Source: Aegilops tauschii subsp. strangulata (Eukaryota > Streptophyta > Magnoliopsida > Poales > Poaceae). Taken from it: a stretch of DNA of 64,000 nucleotides. Positions within the stretch are counted from its first letter, which is position 1. Every line of letters begins with the position of its first letter. Position numbers and translations under genes: made by a program. Shown here one piece after another: positions 43,022 to 54,100 of this stretch. Below the pieces are notes generated by a model that was given only the letters and a program-made list of their open reading frames with translations, searched no databases and was not told the origin of the DNA. The stretch spans positions 358,234,267 to 358,298,266 of the forward strand of contig NC_053040.3 of assembly GCF_002575655.3 (NCBI RefSeq), in the 5' to 3' direction.

Positions 43022-45616
43022 ATGGCCCCGTCAATCATCTACAACAATGCTGTCCAGGGGGAAGTCTTCCTCCCCGGAAAGATCTTCATGTTCGGCGGCT
43101 TCGCACTGCGGGCCAACTCGCTTGGCCATCTAGAGCAGATCGACGGCTACGCCCTTGGCCATCAGGTCAGATTTGGAAGCTTGAACTACGTCGCTGATAT
43201 CCGCGGAGACTTGATCTTCGATGGATTAGTGCCCACGGCAGCCGCTCCCTGCCATCGCAATGAACATGACCTAAATCTGTCATCGGGCCATACCCAGGAG
43301 ATAGCACCTCTAAGTGCTCCGGCCGTATATCCAGAGCAGATTGCGCCCTCCAAGGACGGGAAGCTCAACCCCGCCACGGAAGCCGTAGACTCAGCAGCGC
43401 TGGAGCCGCACACAGACCCAACCTCGAGCGGGATCTGCGTCACCGGAACCTTGGATTCGTCTCCGGCCATAGGTTCCGAACCACGTGCATCCACGGCCGT
43501 CGAGCCTGATCGGGCGCCGATCGTCGAATTCAGCGCCACGGACATCTTCCGGCACTCACCTTTAGGTGATGTGCTAAACTCATTAAAAACCCTCTCCTTA
43601 GCAGGGAACTCACAGCTGAATTATATCCGGTTTGAGCTGGGGGCTGATGATGGGGAATTTTGCTTCCCACCTACCTCCCACTTCATAGCCACTGTCGAAG
43701 ACTTAACCGACATGCTGGATTACGGCTCCGAAGATATCGACGGTATGGACGATGATGCCGAAGAGGAGCAAGGCCAAAACCCGTCATTTACCGGGCGCTG
43801 GACGGCCACTTCTTCGTATGACGTATACATGGTGGATACACCCAAAGAGAACAATGGCGATAACGGGAAGCATCCAGTCGAGGATAAACCTCCTGAGATA
43901 CAGCCAAAACGCCGACGCCAGCGGCGCCGCTCTAAATCACGCCGTGGAAAAGACAGCGATACCGGCACGAGAGAAAACAATACTCCGGACGATGCCGAAG
44001 ACAACGAATACCCCGTTGAGCCAACCTCCGAACAGGACGAACGGGAGGACGGGCGAGTCAGCCCTAATGAACAGGCCATAAATGAAGACTCGGAGGACAG
44101 TAATTATCTTCCACTCTCCAAGGATAAGGTCAGCCTCGGCAACAAGGATTTCATCGTGCCTGAGGAACCTCTTGAGCAGGAGCGCTTTAAGCGCCGATTA
44201 ATAGCCACTGCGAGGAGCCTGAAAAAGAAGCAGCAGCAGCTTCAAGCTGATCAAGACCTACTCAAAGACAGATGGACTAATGTCCTGGCTGCCAAGGAAT
44301 ACGGCCTCGATCGCCCAACTAAGAGTTACCCGAAGCGCAAATTGTTACCCCAATTCAATGACGAGGTGCTGGAGCTCGTACAATCAGCGCGTAATGCGGC
44401 TGACCGACCACCATGTGGCCGGGATAAAGTGCCACCTCAAACCGAACACCAGCCAGTCCCACCTCACCGTAAAGGAAGAGATAAAACAGCTCGGGGTTAT
44501 ACATACGACCTACGGCAGGACCTAAAAAACAGAACAGGTCAGACCAGATCAATCTACGGATCGCGGGGGCGTGCCCTGACGCGCGATGACGGCCATTTGG
44601 CCGGACGTGACAAACATCACCACGCCCGGGTCGAAAATCGCAGATAGACTACATCCAAACTACGTCGTGACTTGGCCCGATACAGAGGCGCTGCACACCC
44701 CCTTTGCTTCACTGACGAAGTAATGGAGCATGAATTCCCAAAAGGGTTTAAACCCATAAATATCGCATCATATGATGGAACAACAGATCCCGCGGTATGG
44801 ATTGAGGATTTTCTTCTCCATATTCATATGGCCCGCGGTGATGACCTTCACGCCATCAAATACCTCCCGCTTAAACTCAAAGGGCCAGCTCGGCACTGGT
44901 TAAACAGTATGCATGAAAACTCTATTGGCAGCTGGGAGGACTTGGAAGACGCCTTCCGCGACAATTTCCAAGGTACATACGTACGACCTCGAGATGCTGA
45001 TGACTTAAGTCACATAGTTCAACAGCCTGGAGAGTCAGCCAGGAAATTCTGGACCAGGTTCCTAACTAAGAAGAACCAGATCGTCGACTACCCGGATGCT
45101 GAAGCCCTAGCGGCCTTTAAGCATAGGATCCGCGAAGAATGGCTCGCCCGTCACCTCGGCCAAGAAAAGCCGAAGTCCATGGCAGCCCTCACGGCACTCA
45201 TGACCCGTTTTTGTCCAGGCGAGGATAGTTGGCTAGCCCGTAGCAATAACACCACAAGCAAAGCTGGCACCTCTGAGACCAAAAACATCAATGGCAAGCC
45301 CCGACGCAACAGGCACAAGCGTCGAAGCAACGGTGATAATACCGACGACACGACGGTCAATGTCGGATTCAGTGGTTCCAAGTCCGGCCAGCGGAAGAAG
45401 CCATATAAAAGAAACAATCCAAGCCCATCCAGCTTGGACCGCATACTCGATTGTCCATGCCAGTTCCATTTCTCCCCAGACAAACCAGCCAATCACACCA
45501 ACAGAGACTGTTGGGTTTTTAAACAGGCCGGCAAATTAAATGCCGAGAACAAGGAGAAGGGGTTGCAAAGCAAGGACAATGATGAGGAGTCCTGTCCGAC
45601 GAACACACCAGGATAG
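43022..45616 (+). pseudogene. Gag polyprotein of gag-only element
   Basis: One frame continues from ATG 43022 through two in-frame TAG codons, at 44645-44647 and 45614-45616, into the protease. The first 541 residues are a variable N-terminal region with an acidic part and a basic segment (KRRRQRRRSKSRRG). After the first TAG comes the retrotransposon gag domain (YDGTTDPAVWIEDF, LPLKLKGPARHWL, FRDNFQGTYVRP, WLARHLGQEKPKSMAAL). A Cys/His cluster follows (CPCQFHF...HTNRDC). Both stops could derive from CAG by C-to-T change, or one might be suppressed during translation. I favour decay. Confidence 0.85.
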
Positions 45617-46366
45617 AAGAAGTTCCCTCCCCAAGTTAAAACAGTGAACATGATATACGCCACCCATATCCCCAAGAGGGAGCACAAACGCACGCTCAGG
45701 GACGTCTACGCGATGGAGCCAGTCGCCCCAAAGTTCAACCCATGGTCTTCCTGTCCGATCACTTTTGATCCCAGGGACCATCCGACCAGTATCCGTTATG
45801 GCGGTTCAGCCGCACTGGTCCTCGACCCAATAATTGATGCATTCCATCTCACGCGAGTCCTCATGGATGGCGGCAGCAGCCTGAACCTGCTCTATCAGGA
45901 TACAGCGCGCAAAATGGGCATTAATCCCTCACGGATCAAACCCACAAAGACTACCTTTAAAGGAGTCATATCAGGTGTAGAGGCCCGCTGTACGGGCTCA
46001 ATCACACTAGAGGTTGTCTTCGGATCCCCGGACAACTTCCGAAGCGAAGAGTTGATCTTCGATATCGTCCCCTTCTGTAGTGGCTATCACGCACTGCTCG
46101 GACGAACCGCATTTGCTCGATTCGACGCAGTGCCACACTACGCTTATCTCAAGCTCAAGATGCCCGGACCACGCGGCGTCATAACAGTCAATGGAAACAT
46201 GGAACGCTCCCTTCGTACCGAGGAGCACACCGCTGCTTTAGCAGCCGAAGTACAGAGCGACCTTTTTAAGCAGAACCTTAGTTCGGCGGCCGAGCTCCCG
46301 GGCACTGTCAAACGAGTCCGGACTACTCTGCAGCACGACAGCCTAGCTCGTCAAGAGCTTGACTAG
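45617..46366 (+). CDS. Aspartic protease domain of gag-only element
   Basis: Same frame as gag, open to the TAG at 46364-46366. The conserved leader is VKTVNMIYATHIPKR and YAMEPVAPKFNPW. The protease active-site region is VLMDGGSSLNLLY, with D-G-G in place of the usual D-T/S-G, followed by the partner motif HALLGRTAFARF. About 240 residues from the ATG at 45644, although translation probably enters from gag. The substitution at the active site leaves its catalytic ability uncertain. Confidence 0.75.
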   Translation, partial: KKFPPQVKTVNMIYATHIPKREHKRTLRDVYAMEPVAPKFNPWSSCPITFDPRDHPTSIRYGGSAALVLDPIIDAFHLTRVLMDGGSSLNLLYQDTARKMGINPSRIKPTKTTFKGVISGVEARCTGSITLEVVFGSPDNFRSEELIFDIVPFCSGYHALLGRTAFARFDAVPHYAYLKLKMPGPRGVITVNGNMERSLRTEEHTAALAAEVQSDLFKQNLSSAAELPGTVKRVRTTLQHDSLARQELD

Positions 46367-47586
46367 CAATTTGGCCTCCGTCCCAGTCCCGACCAAGTGG
46401 CGGCGTTCGTACCGCGCGTACATAACTACGCACTCAAAATACCATGGGCATAGACAGAGGCATAATTAGATTGTGATCCATAATTCGGCTCGACCTTCCA
46501 TGGACACACTTACTTTCACTTTTTCCTTTTTCTCCTTTTCAGGATTTCTTTTCCACAGGCCTTTCCTGACGGCCTAATCACTGGTCCTTTCGAAGGATAG
46601 ATACACCAAGACGGCAAGAAGCAATGATGTATAAGGGCATTCCTAGGTGGTCTCTTTAACGATCACTCTGCCTATTTTCAGGACCCGCACACAGCTCTCC
46701 CTTGGTCATGGCATGTTAAATAGCCATGTTGCTTATTACACTACTTATACAGATACGCTTTGACGTATTAATCAAATTATAATGGAAACAGTTTGCGGCC
46801 CAACTTCTGTGTCACTAGCTTGCTACTCTCTCTCTCTTTATCTTTTTTCTTGATAATCTTATCAAATTGCACCCGTACACTTTGGTACGCTTTAATCCGC
46901 CAAGGGCTTCATTGCGCCCCATAATACGGCAACAAAGTCCGAACACTTTTTACAGTATAGTTCGGCACCCTAAATTTAGCATTATATGCATTGGCTCTGA
47001 ATCATGTCTTTGGTCAATAGTTGGGTTGCCCGGCTCCTGTGCTTGCTACCTTGCGTTCCGCTATATCGGCTAGGGTAGTAAAGGGAGAACTACTACGATT
47101 GTGTCCTAGTTTATCCGGATGAGCACCTCAGTAGAGAAAGCCGAAAACTGACTGTCATGATGTGGCATGAGCCGGTCAGCTCTTCGGAGGTTTCAAAATC
47201 TTTAGCGATTTCCTTTTTTCTGCATTATGCGATGAATCGGTTCTTACCGGATTAGGTGTTTATAGCACCCTAGTTCGGATGCTAAGGGCTGCGCCTAAAT
47301 TTTTATTGTCAAGCTCCTATGGCTAAGTGAGGGTGATAAAGCCACACAGTCTGATTGCCTGGTTCGTTGCGCTAAACACCATCTTCAAGGACCAAACAAA
47401 TTGGATCAAGAGTGTTTAGATTCCAATCCGAACACCCCCGTACTACCTACGTGGGGGCTAAAGCCGACGACTGGCCAACTCTCAGATCTCATAAAAACGG
47501 CCACATAGGAAGTATAATTTTAACAAAACATTACATTACATAATCGACTTTGTTTCATAATACAGGGCGAGATAATATGAATGTAT
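46367..47586. other. Non-coding spacer between protease and antisense gene
   Basis: About 1.2 kb without a credible frame on either strand. Polypyrimidine stretches (ctttttcctttttctcctttt) lie near 46520, where the autonomous relative would encode RT. This may be the seam of the internal replacement. Confidence 0.5.
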
Positions 47587-50500
47587 TCATTCAAAGATCA
47601 CTTCTTTTGCACACTGCTCCGCCACAATGCGGGATCCATCCAGGACATTGTCAAAATAAAGCTCGGGCGTGCGGTTCTCCTTGCCCTCGGGCGGTCCCTT
47701 GGTCGCGAGCTTGACAACGTTCATCTTCGCCCACTGCACCTTGACGCGGGCGAAGGCCATTCGCCCACCCTCGATGCAGACCGATCGCTTGATAATGTCA
47801 AGCCGAGGGCAGGCATTGACTAGCCGCTTCATGAGCCCGAAGTAGCTGCTGGGTATAGCTTCGGCAGGCCATAGCCGGATTATTAAATCCTTCATGGCTA
47901 GTTTGGCCACCCTATGCAGTTCGACCAGCTGTTTGAGCTGGTCGCAAAAGGGTATCGGATGTTCTGGCGCAAGGTATTGCGACCAAAACAGCTTCTCCGT
48001 CGAGCTCCCCTCTTTGCTTGGAAGAATTCCGCAGCATCAGAAACACTGCGCGGCAAATCCACAAACGCTCCTGGAGAACTCCAAATCCGGGTTAGTAAGA
48101 GGTACCTCTTCTTCACATATTTGCTCTGCATAATGAAGGCCTTACCCGCCGCAATCTTCTTGGCCTCTTGAATCTCCTGGAGAGCGCCCTGGGCTTCAAC
48201 TCGGGCATCTTGTGTGCTTTGGCGAGCCTTGGCGAGTTCGGTCTCTTGAGCCGAAAATTCGTGCTCCAAGGACTCGCATTTCTTCACGGCATGCTGGAGC
48301 TCTTGCTGGACATCACCGACCCTGGCCTCGTGCTTTTCGCGGGCGGCTTGTTCCTTTGCAGCTTTCTCCTCGGCCTCGGCTAGCGCCTTTTTAAGGGCCT
48401 CGACCTCGGTCGCCGCCCCTACAAATATCATAACACTATGGTCAATACAAATCATCTATTCTTTCTGAATATACAACAGGTCATTACATACCTTGCTTAT
48501 CCTCCAGCTGCTTCCTTGCTTGGCCGAGCTCGTCCTCGGCCTGCTCCAGCCTCTGCTTCAGTCCGGAGACTTCGGCAGCGTGGGAGGTCGCAGTCAGCAA
48601 CGACGCCTGCTCAATCACATAGACACATATGGTTAGTCTTCTGCGAACATTCTTTGATCCTCTTTCCGGCTTTTCTTTCCGAACACCGAACAGAGCCTCA
48701 GGGGCTAATGTGTATACTGTGACATTCTTTTCACATAATCGCGTTGCTTACCTTAAAGCCTGTTAGAAGGCTTGTGTAGGCTTCGGTCGGTCCGCTCTTC
48801 ACGGACTGAATCTTTTCAATCACCGTACCCATGAGGGTACGGCGTTCCTCCACAATGGAAGCACTTCGCAGCGCCTCCAGGAGAGCATCTGGTGCCTCTG
48901 GTTGGACAGAGGTCACCGGCGGAATAGGCACACCTCCTTCTTTCGAAGGAGGCTGCTCGCCGGATTTCGGAGCCGTATAGGTCTCCGTGATCGTATTCGG
49001 CTGGGGGCCGAACTGAATATGGCCCCCATCGCCGGTCTCCATGAGGATTTGCTCCCCCATGTGTCCGACGGCTGAGGTTTTACCCTTCGGCACCGCCCTG
49101 GCAGCCTCCTGAGTCTCTCCCCGGCCTGGGATCCTTCGGGACAACACCTCGGTGTCATCCATGGCCTTGGGAGAGGAGGCCGCCAGAAGGGATCCGCTGT
49201 CCATCGCCTTCAGGTCCAACGAATTCCCCGAAGAAGAGGACCGCTCGAGGTTGGACCGAGCCGGGCTGCAAGTGCATGATTCAACATGTTAAGACTATGA
49301 AGTAGAGAGGCCGGATATATGAATGCGTCTGGGTTTTTTAGTACTCACGATTCGGCCAGGGGCTTGTCTCGGGGGCGCGGCTCTGGGCTGTTGTCGACGT
49401 CCCACGCGGAGTTATCCGCAAGGGAACCCTTCCCCCTCTTGGATGCTTCTGCCTCCAGATTTGTGGAGGCTGCCCTCTTCTTCCTTCCGCCCTCGGGGGG
49501 AGAGTTTCTTTCTTCCTCCTCCTCGTCGTCGCCCTCGGCGGTGGAGGAGTGAGTCCCGGTGTCTTTGGACGCCGCACCCAAAGCGCCCTTGCGGCGGGGG
49601 CCATTTCTGGCCCCCTTGGCCTTCTTCTCCGGCGCCTGGTAGGACGCCGGAACCAGCATCTTCGTCAGAAGCGGGATGGTTGGTTCCTCGGGCAGCGGAG
49701 CCGGACACTTAATCTGCTCCGCCTTCTTTGTCTAGCCCTGAAAAAATAAATAGTGGGGTTTGGGTATCTTCCGTGAATAAGCAAGTAAAGGATACACCTT
49801 GAAACACGAAAGACTTATCGCACTGGCGGGATGGGCTAGGGCGTGCCCACGATCCTCGGTCGTCTCCGGCCGTGTCTCGTTGCCCTTAAAGAGCACCTTC
49901 CAGATGTCTTCGTCAGTAGTTCTGAAGAACCGTTGCAAGGTCTGGTGCTCGGCCGGATTGAACTCCCATAAATGGCAAGTCCGACTCTGGCATGGAAGGA
50001 TTCGGCGGACTAGCATCACCTGGATCACATTGACGAGCTTGATGTTCTTGTCCACCATGCTCTGGATGCGCGTTTGTAGCGCTGTCATCTCGTCCGACGA
50101 AGACCAATTCAGGCCCTTGTCTAGCTAGGAGGTGAGCCGCATTGGGGCTCCGGATTTGAATTTGGGAGCCATGGCCCAGGTAGCGATGCGGGGCTCTGTG
50201 ATATAGAACCACATTTTCTATCACTCTTTGATGGTCTCCACAAAGGTACCTCTGGGCCATGTGACGTTGGGCATCTTGCTCACCATGGCACCTCCGCACT
50301 CTGCGTGTTGGCCATCCACCACCTTTGGCTACCCAAGGGTTGTGCAGACGGCACGGTTGGATTACCCATTCCCGTATTGATGAGAATCCCGTGGTAAGGG
50401 GACACGATCTCTGCTTCGACAAGATGTGCCAATCAAACCGCGTCTCGAAACGTGGATTGGCGGGCCAAAAATGGTTCGAAATAATAACCGGGCAGAGACG

Positions 50501-50600
50501 TGACGTCACGCTACAAAAAGTTGTCAGCAGATTGGACTCGTGGAATGTTATACTCTCTACGGTTGTGTGTGGCACTTGTTTTGCAGAGCTGGACATGTTC
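47587..50600 (-). pseudogene. Antisense gene in gag-only element (putative gypsy-type transposon protein)
   Basis: Coding-like blocks run right to left. 50320-50090 carries PNVTWPRGTFVETIKE and MWFYITEPR. 50088-49732 (MTALQTRIQSMVDKNIKLVN, VMLVRRILPCQ, LWEFNPAEHQ) has the conserved look of the plant 'putative gypsy type transposon' family (Pfam PF04195 group). A low-complexity basic/acidic region follows at 49708-49330. Then come 49219-48752 (ALRSASIVEERRTLMG; donor AAG/GTAAGC at 48752), 48611-48492 (donor CAAG/GTATGT at 48492) and 48418-47587. The last block has a long coiled coil (ALAEAEEKAAKEQAAREKHE) and a tail ending IVAEQCAKEVIFE. A one-base frameshift lies near 48005 and there are stops near 50220 and 50125, so this copy is inactive. 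Its function is unknown. Confidence 0.65.
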
Positions 50601-50695
50601 GTTGCGTTCGAAGACTATTTTGGAGTATTCGGAGAAGGAACCCGCCTTGCAATGTCGAAGACAATTTGCGCGTCGGACACATCATCATTGAAGCC

Positions 50696-50710
50696 TGGTT
50701 CAGGGGCTAC
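50696..50710 (+). other. Polypurine tract of gag-only element
   Basis: ctggttcaggggctac immediately precedes the 3' LTR TGAGGG at 50711. It is the expected plus-strand primer. Confidence 0.75.
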
Positions 50711-51188
50711 TGAGGGAATCCTGGATTAAGGGGTCCTCGGGCGTCCAGGCTATGTAACGTGGGCCGGACTGATGGGCTGCGAAGATAGAAGACCGAGGAC
50801 TCTCTCCCGTATCCGGATGGGACTCTCCTTGGTGTGGAAGGCAAGCTTGGTGCCTGGATATGAAGATTCCTTTCTCTGTAACCGACTTTCTACAACCCTA
50901 GTCCCCTCCGGTGTCTATATAAACCAGAGGGCTTAGTCCGTAGAGGCAATCATAATCATAATCATACAGGCTAGACTTCTAGGGTTTGAGCCATTACAAT
51001 CTCGTGGTAGATCCACTCTTGTAATACTCATATTCATCAAGATCAATCAAGCAGGAAGTAGGGTATTACCTCCATAGAGAGGGCCCGAACCTAGGTAAAA
51101 CATCCTGTCCCCTGTCTCCTGTTACCATCAACCTTAGACGCACAGTTCGGGACCCCCTACCCAAGATCCGCCGGTTTTGACACCGACA
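50711..51188 (+). repeat. 3' LTR of gag-only element (478 bp)
   Basis: Same length as the 5' LTR, with about 20 substitutions and no indels seen. TATA box tctatataaa at 50914-50923. The last base is followed by target duplication CCGTC. Confidence 0.93.
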
Positions 51189-51193
51189 CCGTC

Positions 51194-54100
51194 CACCTTG
51201 CCGGCGCCGCTCCTACGACCGTCTCGTCCACCGTGCTGGGATATTTCCCCCGCTGCCACCGTCTACCCTCCTAGATCTGCTTCCACGCCGCCGAAAGCCA
51301 TCGCTACCGTAGCACCGTCAAATTCTCAGCAGATGCATACACGGCGCCGCACCAGGGGCGGTACTCTTTCGTATCTGCTCAACTTATTTATTGCAGCAAG
51401 AAAATAGATCGCCACTGCTTTACTGTGATTTCTTGTCCATCACTTAGGATCTTACTTGTTAGTTGAAAGCAAACATTGGTTGCGAAGTTTCCTTTGTCCG
51501 GTTTGCACCTTCAGATCCGCCATGGCACGGTCAACACTATACTCGCAATGCTTATGGTTTTCCCCTTTTATATTCCACACTAGTTAAATGACAGTAGACT
51601 AAATTTCAAAATTGGATCAGTCGATTTTTGAGAGCTCGCCGGAGTTCACCGGAGGGAAGGAAGGGGCTCGCTGGAGGGCTGCCCCATTATCTATCTTAGG
51701 GTTTGGGGTGGGGACATTGGTTGTGGGGGGCTGTTGTCAGGCTATGGTGGGGCATTGCCGGAGGCAAAACTTAACGCGGGTCGGGGTGGGGTTAGCTAGA
51801 CGGATGGTCGTGGGCGGCGGAAGATCGGAGGTGGTGGGCGGTTCAGGGGAGGGCGGGGGCCGGTGGTTCAGCCGATGACCCGTGCGGTGGTCTTTAGGGG
51901 AAGAATAAGAGGCGAGGAAGAAGGAGGGTTAGGAGACGTAGGATCTTCATCCAACCGCCTGAAATGGTCGACTGACCCGAATGACGAAAGCCAGGCGACT
52001 TGCATGTAACATTCCCATATATTTAGTACTATTATCGTAGGTGCTTCGAGACATACGTGCAAGCAGTGCTCCTCAACCCATCAAGATAAACAACATGCCA
52101 CTCATAATTCCAAACTTAGTTGCTCAAATATGAATCTGACATGTACTAAAACAGAGAATGTTTAATTGGATAGTTAATGTTCCTATTTTACTTTCGAAAA
52201 GCACATGCGCCACATATCGAGGGACAACAGGGAGTTGCATTCTTTATGCGCTATGGTTCATCATGTGTGGCCAACCAACATTATATTCTATTATCCAAAA
52301 TCTGCTTGCTCTTCTTTAGCATGCTCCTCTTCTGTTCTTCCTTTGTAAGTACTCTCTCCGTACCTAAATATAAGTCTTTGTAGGGATTCCCTCATGGACT
52401 ACATACGGAGCAAAATGAGTGAACCTATGCTCTAAAATGTATCCATATACATCCGTATTTGATCCATAGTGGAATCTATACAAATATTTGTATTTAGGAA
52501 CAGAGGGAGTATATAATAGTTGTACAGTATGTTCTTTGTAGTGAAGAGGAGCAGGGACATTTGTAGTGTACAGTTCTATTCTGTCGCTTGTCATGGACGC
52601 TTTCAATTCTTCGTATTGGTCTTCATGTCGATTGTCATGGACGCTTCCAACTCTTCATAACTGATCTTATGTGTCGCCTTTGAGAGTTAGACTGATAGTA
52701 ACAGTACTGCGCCTTCAGTTGTAGAGAGCTGGTATTTGAAGCCTTTCTAGCCGTACCGGCAATACTAGCACTTATATTCTAGCAAGTTCCACTTTCCTGA
52801 TTTTACTCCTGATGCTTAGGGTTTTCCCATTATATTTACACTACGATCTGCGTAGGTGCTTTGTGACCTACTAGCAGTTGTCCACCCTTTAAAGCTAAAG
52901 AACACACCAATCATACATCCTAAGGTTCTTCAAATACGAATGTGATATGATACTGACATTAGCTAACGGACACACATTTAATTGGTTAGCTAATGCTCCC
53001 ACTTGAGTTTCCAAATGCATGTGGCCACATATAGAGAGACATCATGGAATTGCGTTTCTTTCGGCGCTCTGATTCATGATGGGTGGGCAACCAACATTTT
53101 ATAGAAAGAAGGGGAATCACAATAATATGCTTCCCCTTCTATTCTTTAACATGTTCCTCTTCTGATCTTCTTTAGTAAGTACAGTATGGTCCTTAACAGG
53201 AAGGTGAGCAGGGACATCTGCAGTCGATAGCTCTATTGGGCTGGTTCTGCTACATGATTTTGCACTTCGAGTTGGTCTGCCATAATATCCCAGAAATGGT
53301 GGGAGCTGCGCGGTCTTTGATAGACTAGACTGATAGTAATAGTTGTGCGCCTTCAGATGAATAGAGCTGGCCTATAGGTGATCGATAGGCTGCATATTAG
53401 TAGCGGCAAAACCCTGTATTTTCCAGCCAGTTCCGCTTTCCCGATTATTTACGGTGGTTATGGTGTACCCCTATTATCTACACTACGATCTGCCTACTGG
53501 CTCTGCGCTCTCGTTATCATGGTTTGGCAATAAACTGTATATACGGTATATTATGAACCTATCATCTGGCAACTATCCTTACATCTGGAGCTCCCAACAG
53601 GGAGCCTATTTTTTTGTGTAGTTGTGCCAGATTATATTAATCTACTCACCATATTACAGCACACATGGGCTCTCTCATCATAATCCAGTGATAGCACACA
53701 AGGGTTTACAGGGAGCCCCTATTATATTACAATATCCTCTGCACTACAAAGATAATCTCACTACTATTTATGTTCTCATGCTTTTCAGATATTGTACGTA
53801 ATCACAATGAATATAAAAATGTGCACATCAGAAGAATATTGCGGAACAGTTCAATGGGTAACAAACTTGGCATCAAGGGATTAAGGTCCATTGTGGATGC
53901 AATGAAACCCACATGCTCCTGACCTATAGATTCGTATTCAGAATATGATCCTAATGACTATTCTGAGCTCAAGGAGTCAAAGGTAGATGGCCTATCCTGT
54001 TCACCCAATAAGGTGCTTGTTCTAATTTGGCAAGGTTTTATTGGTTGCACATATCTTGCATAAGGTGTCTTGCATTTCTTTTGCTTCGTTGCACCGCCAT

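Larger units (their letters stand above)
42497..51188 (+). mobile_element. Gag-protease-only Ty3/gypsy element with antisense gene
   Basis: An 8692-bp element with perfect target duplication CCGTC (42492-42496 and 51189-51193). It has 478-bp LTRs that start TGAGGGAATCCTGG and end TTTTGACACCGACA. The plus strand encodes gag and protease only. No RT, RNase H or integrase motif occurs in the remaining 4 kb. Instead an apparently spliced gene runs antisense (50600-47587). The element must therefore rely on another element for copying. The LTRs differ at about 20 of 478 positions by eye (about 4 percent), which suggests it is roughly 1.6 million years old, older than the Angela copy. I recognise it as an abundant Triticeae type but do not assign a family name. 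Confidence 0.9.

Noticed and set aside
43752..44525. Alternative-frame plus and minus ORFs within gag of the gag-only element
   Set aside because: Overlapped by the recognisable gag frame, so they are shadows.
49323..49712. A 129-codon plus-strand frame in the gag-only element
   Set aside because: It is the shadow of the low-complexity part of the antisense gene, and no domain is visible on the plus strand.
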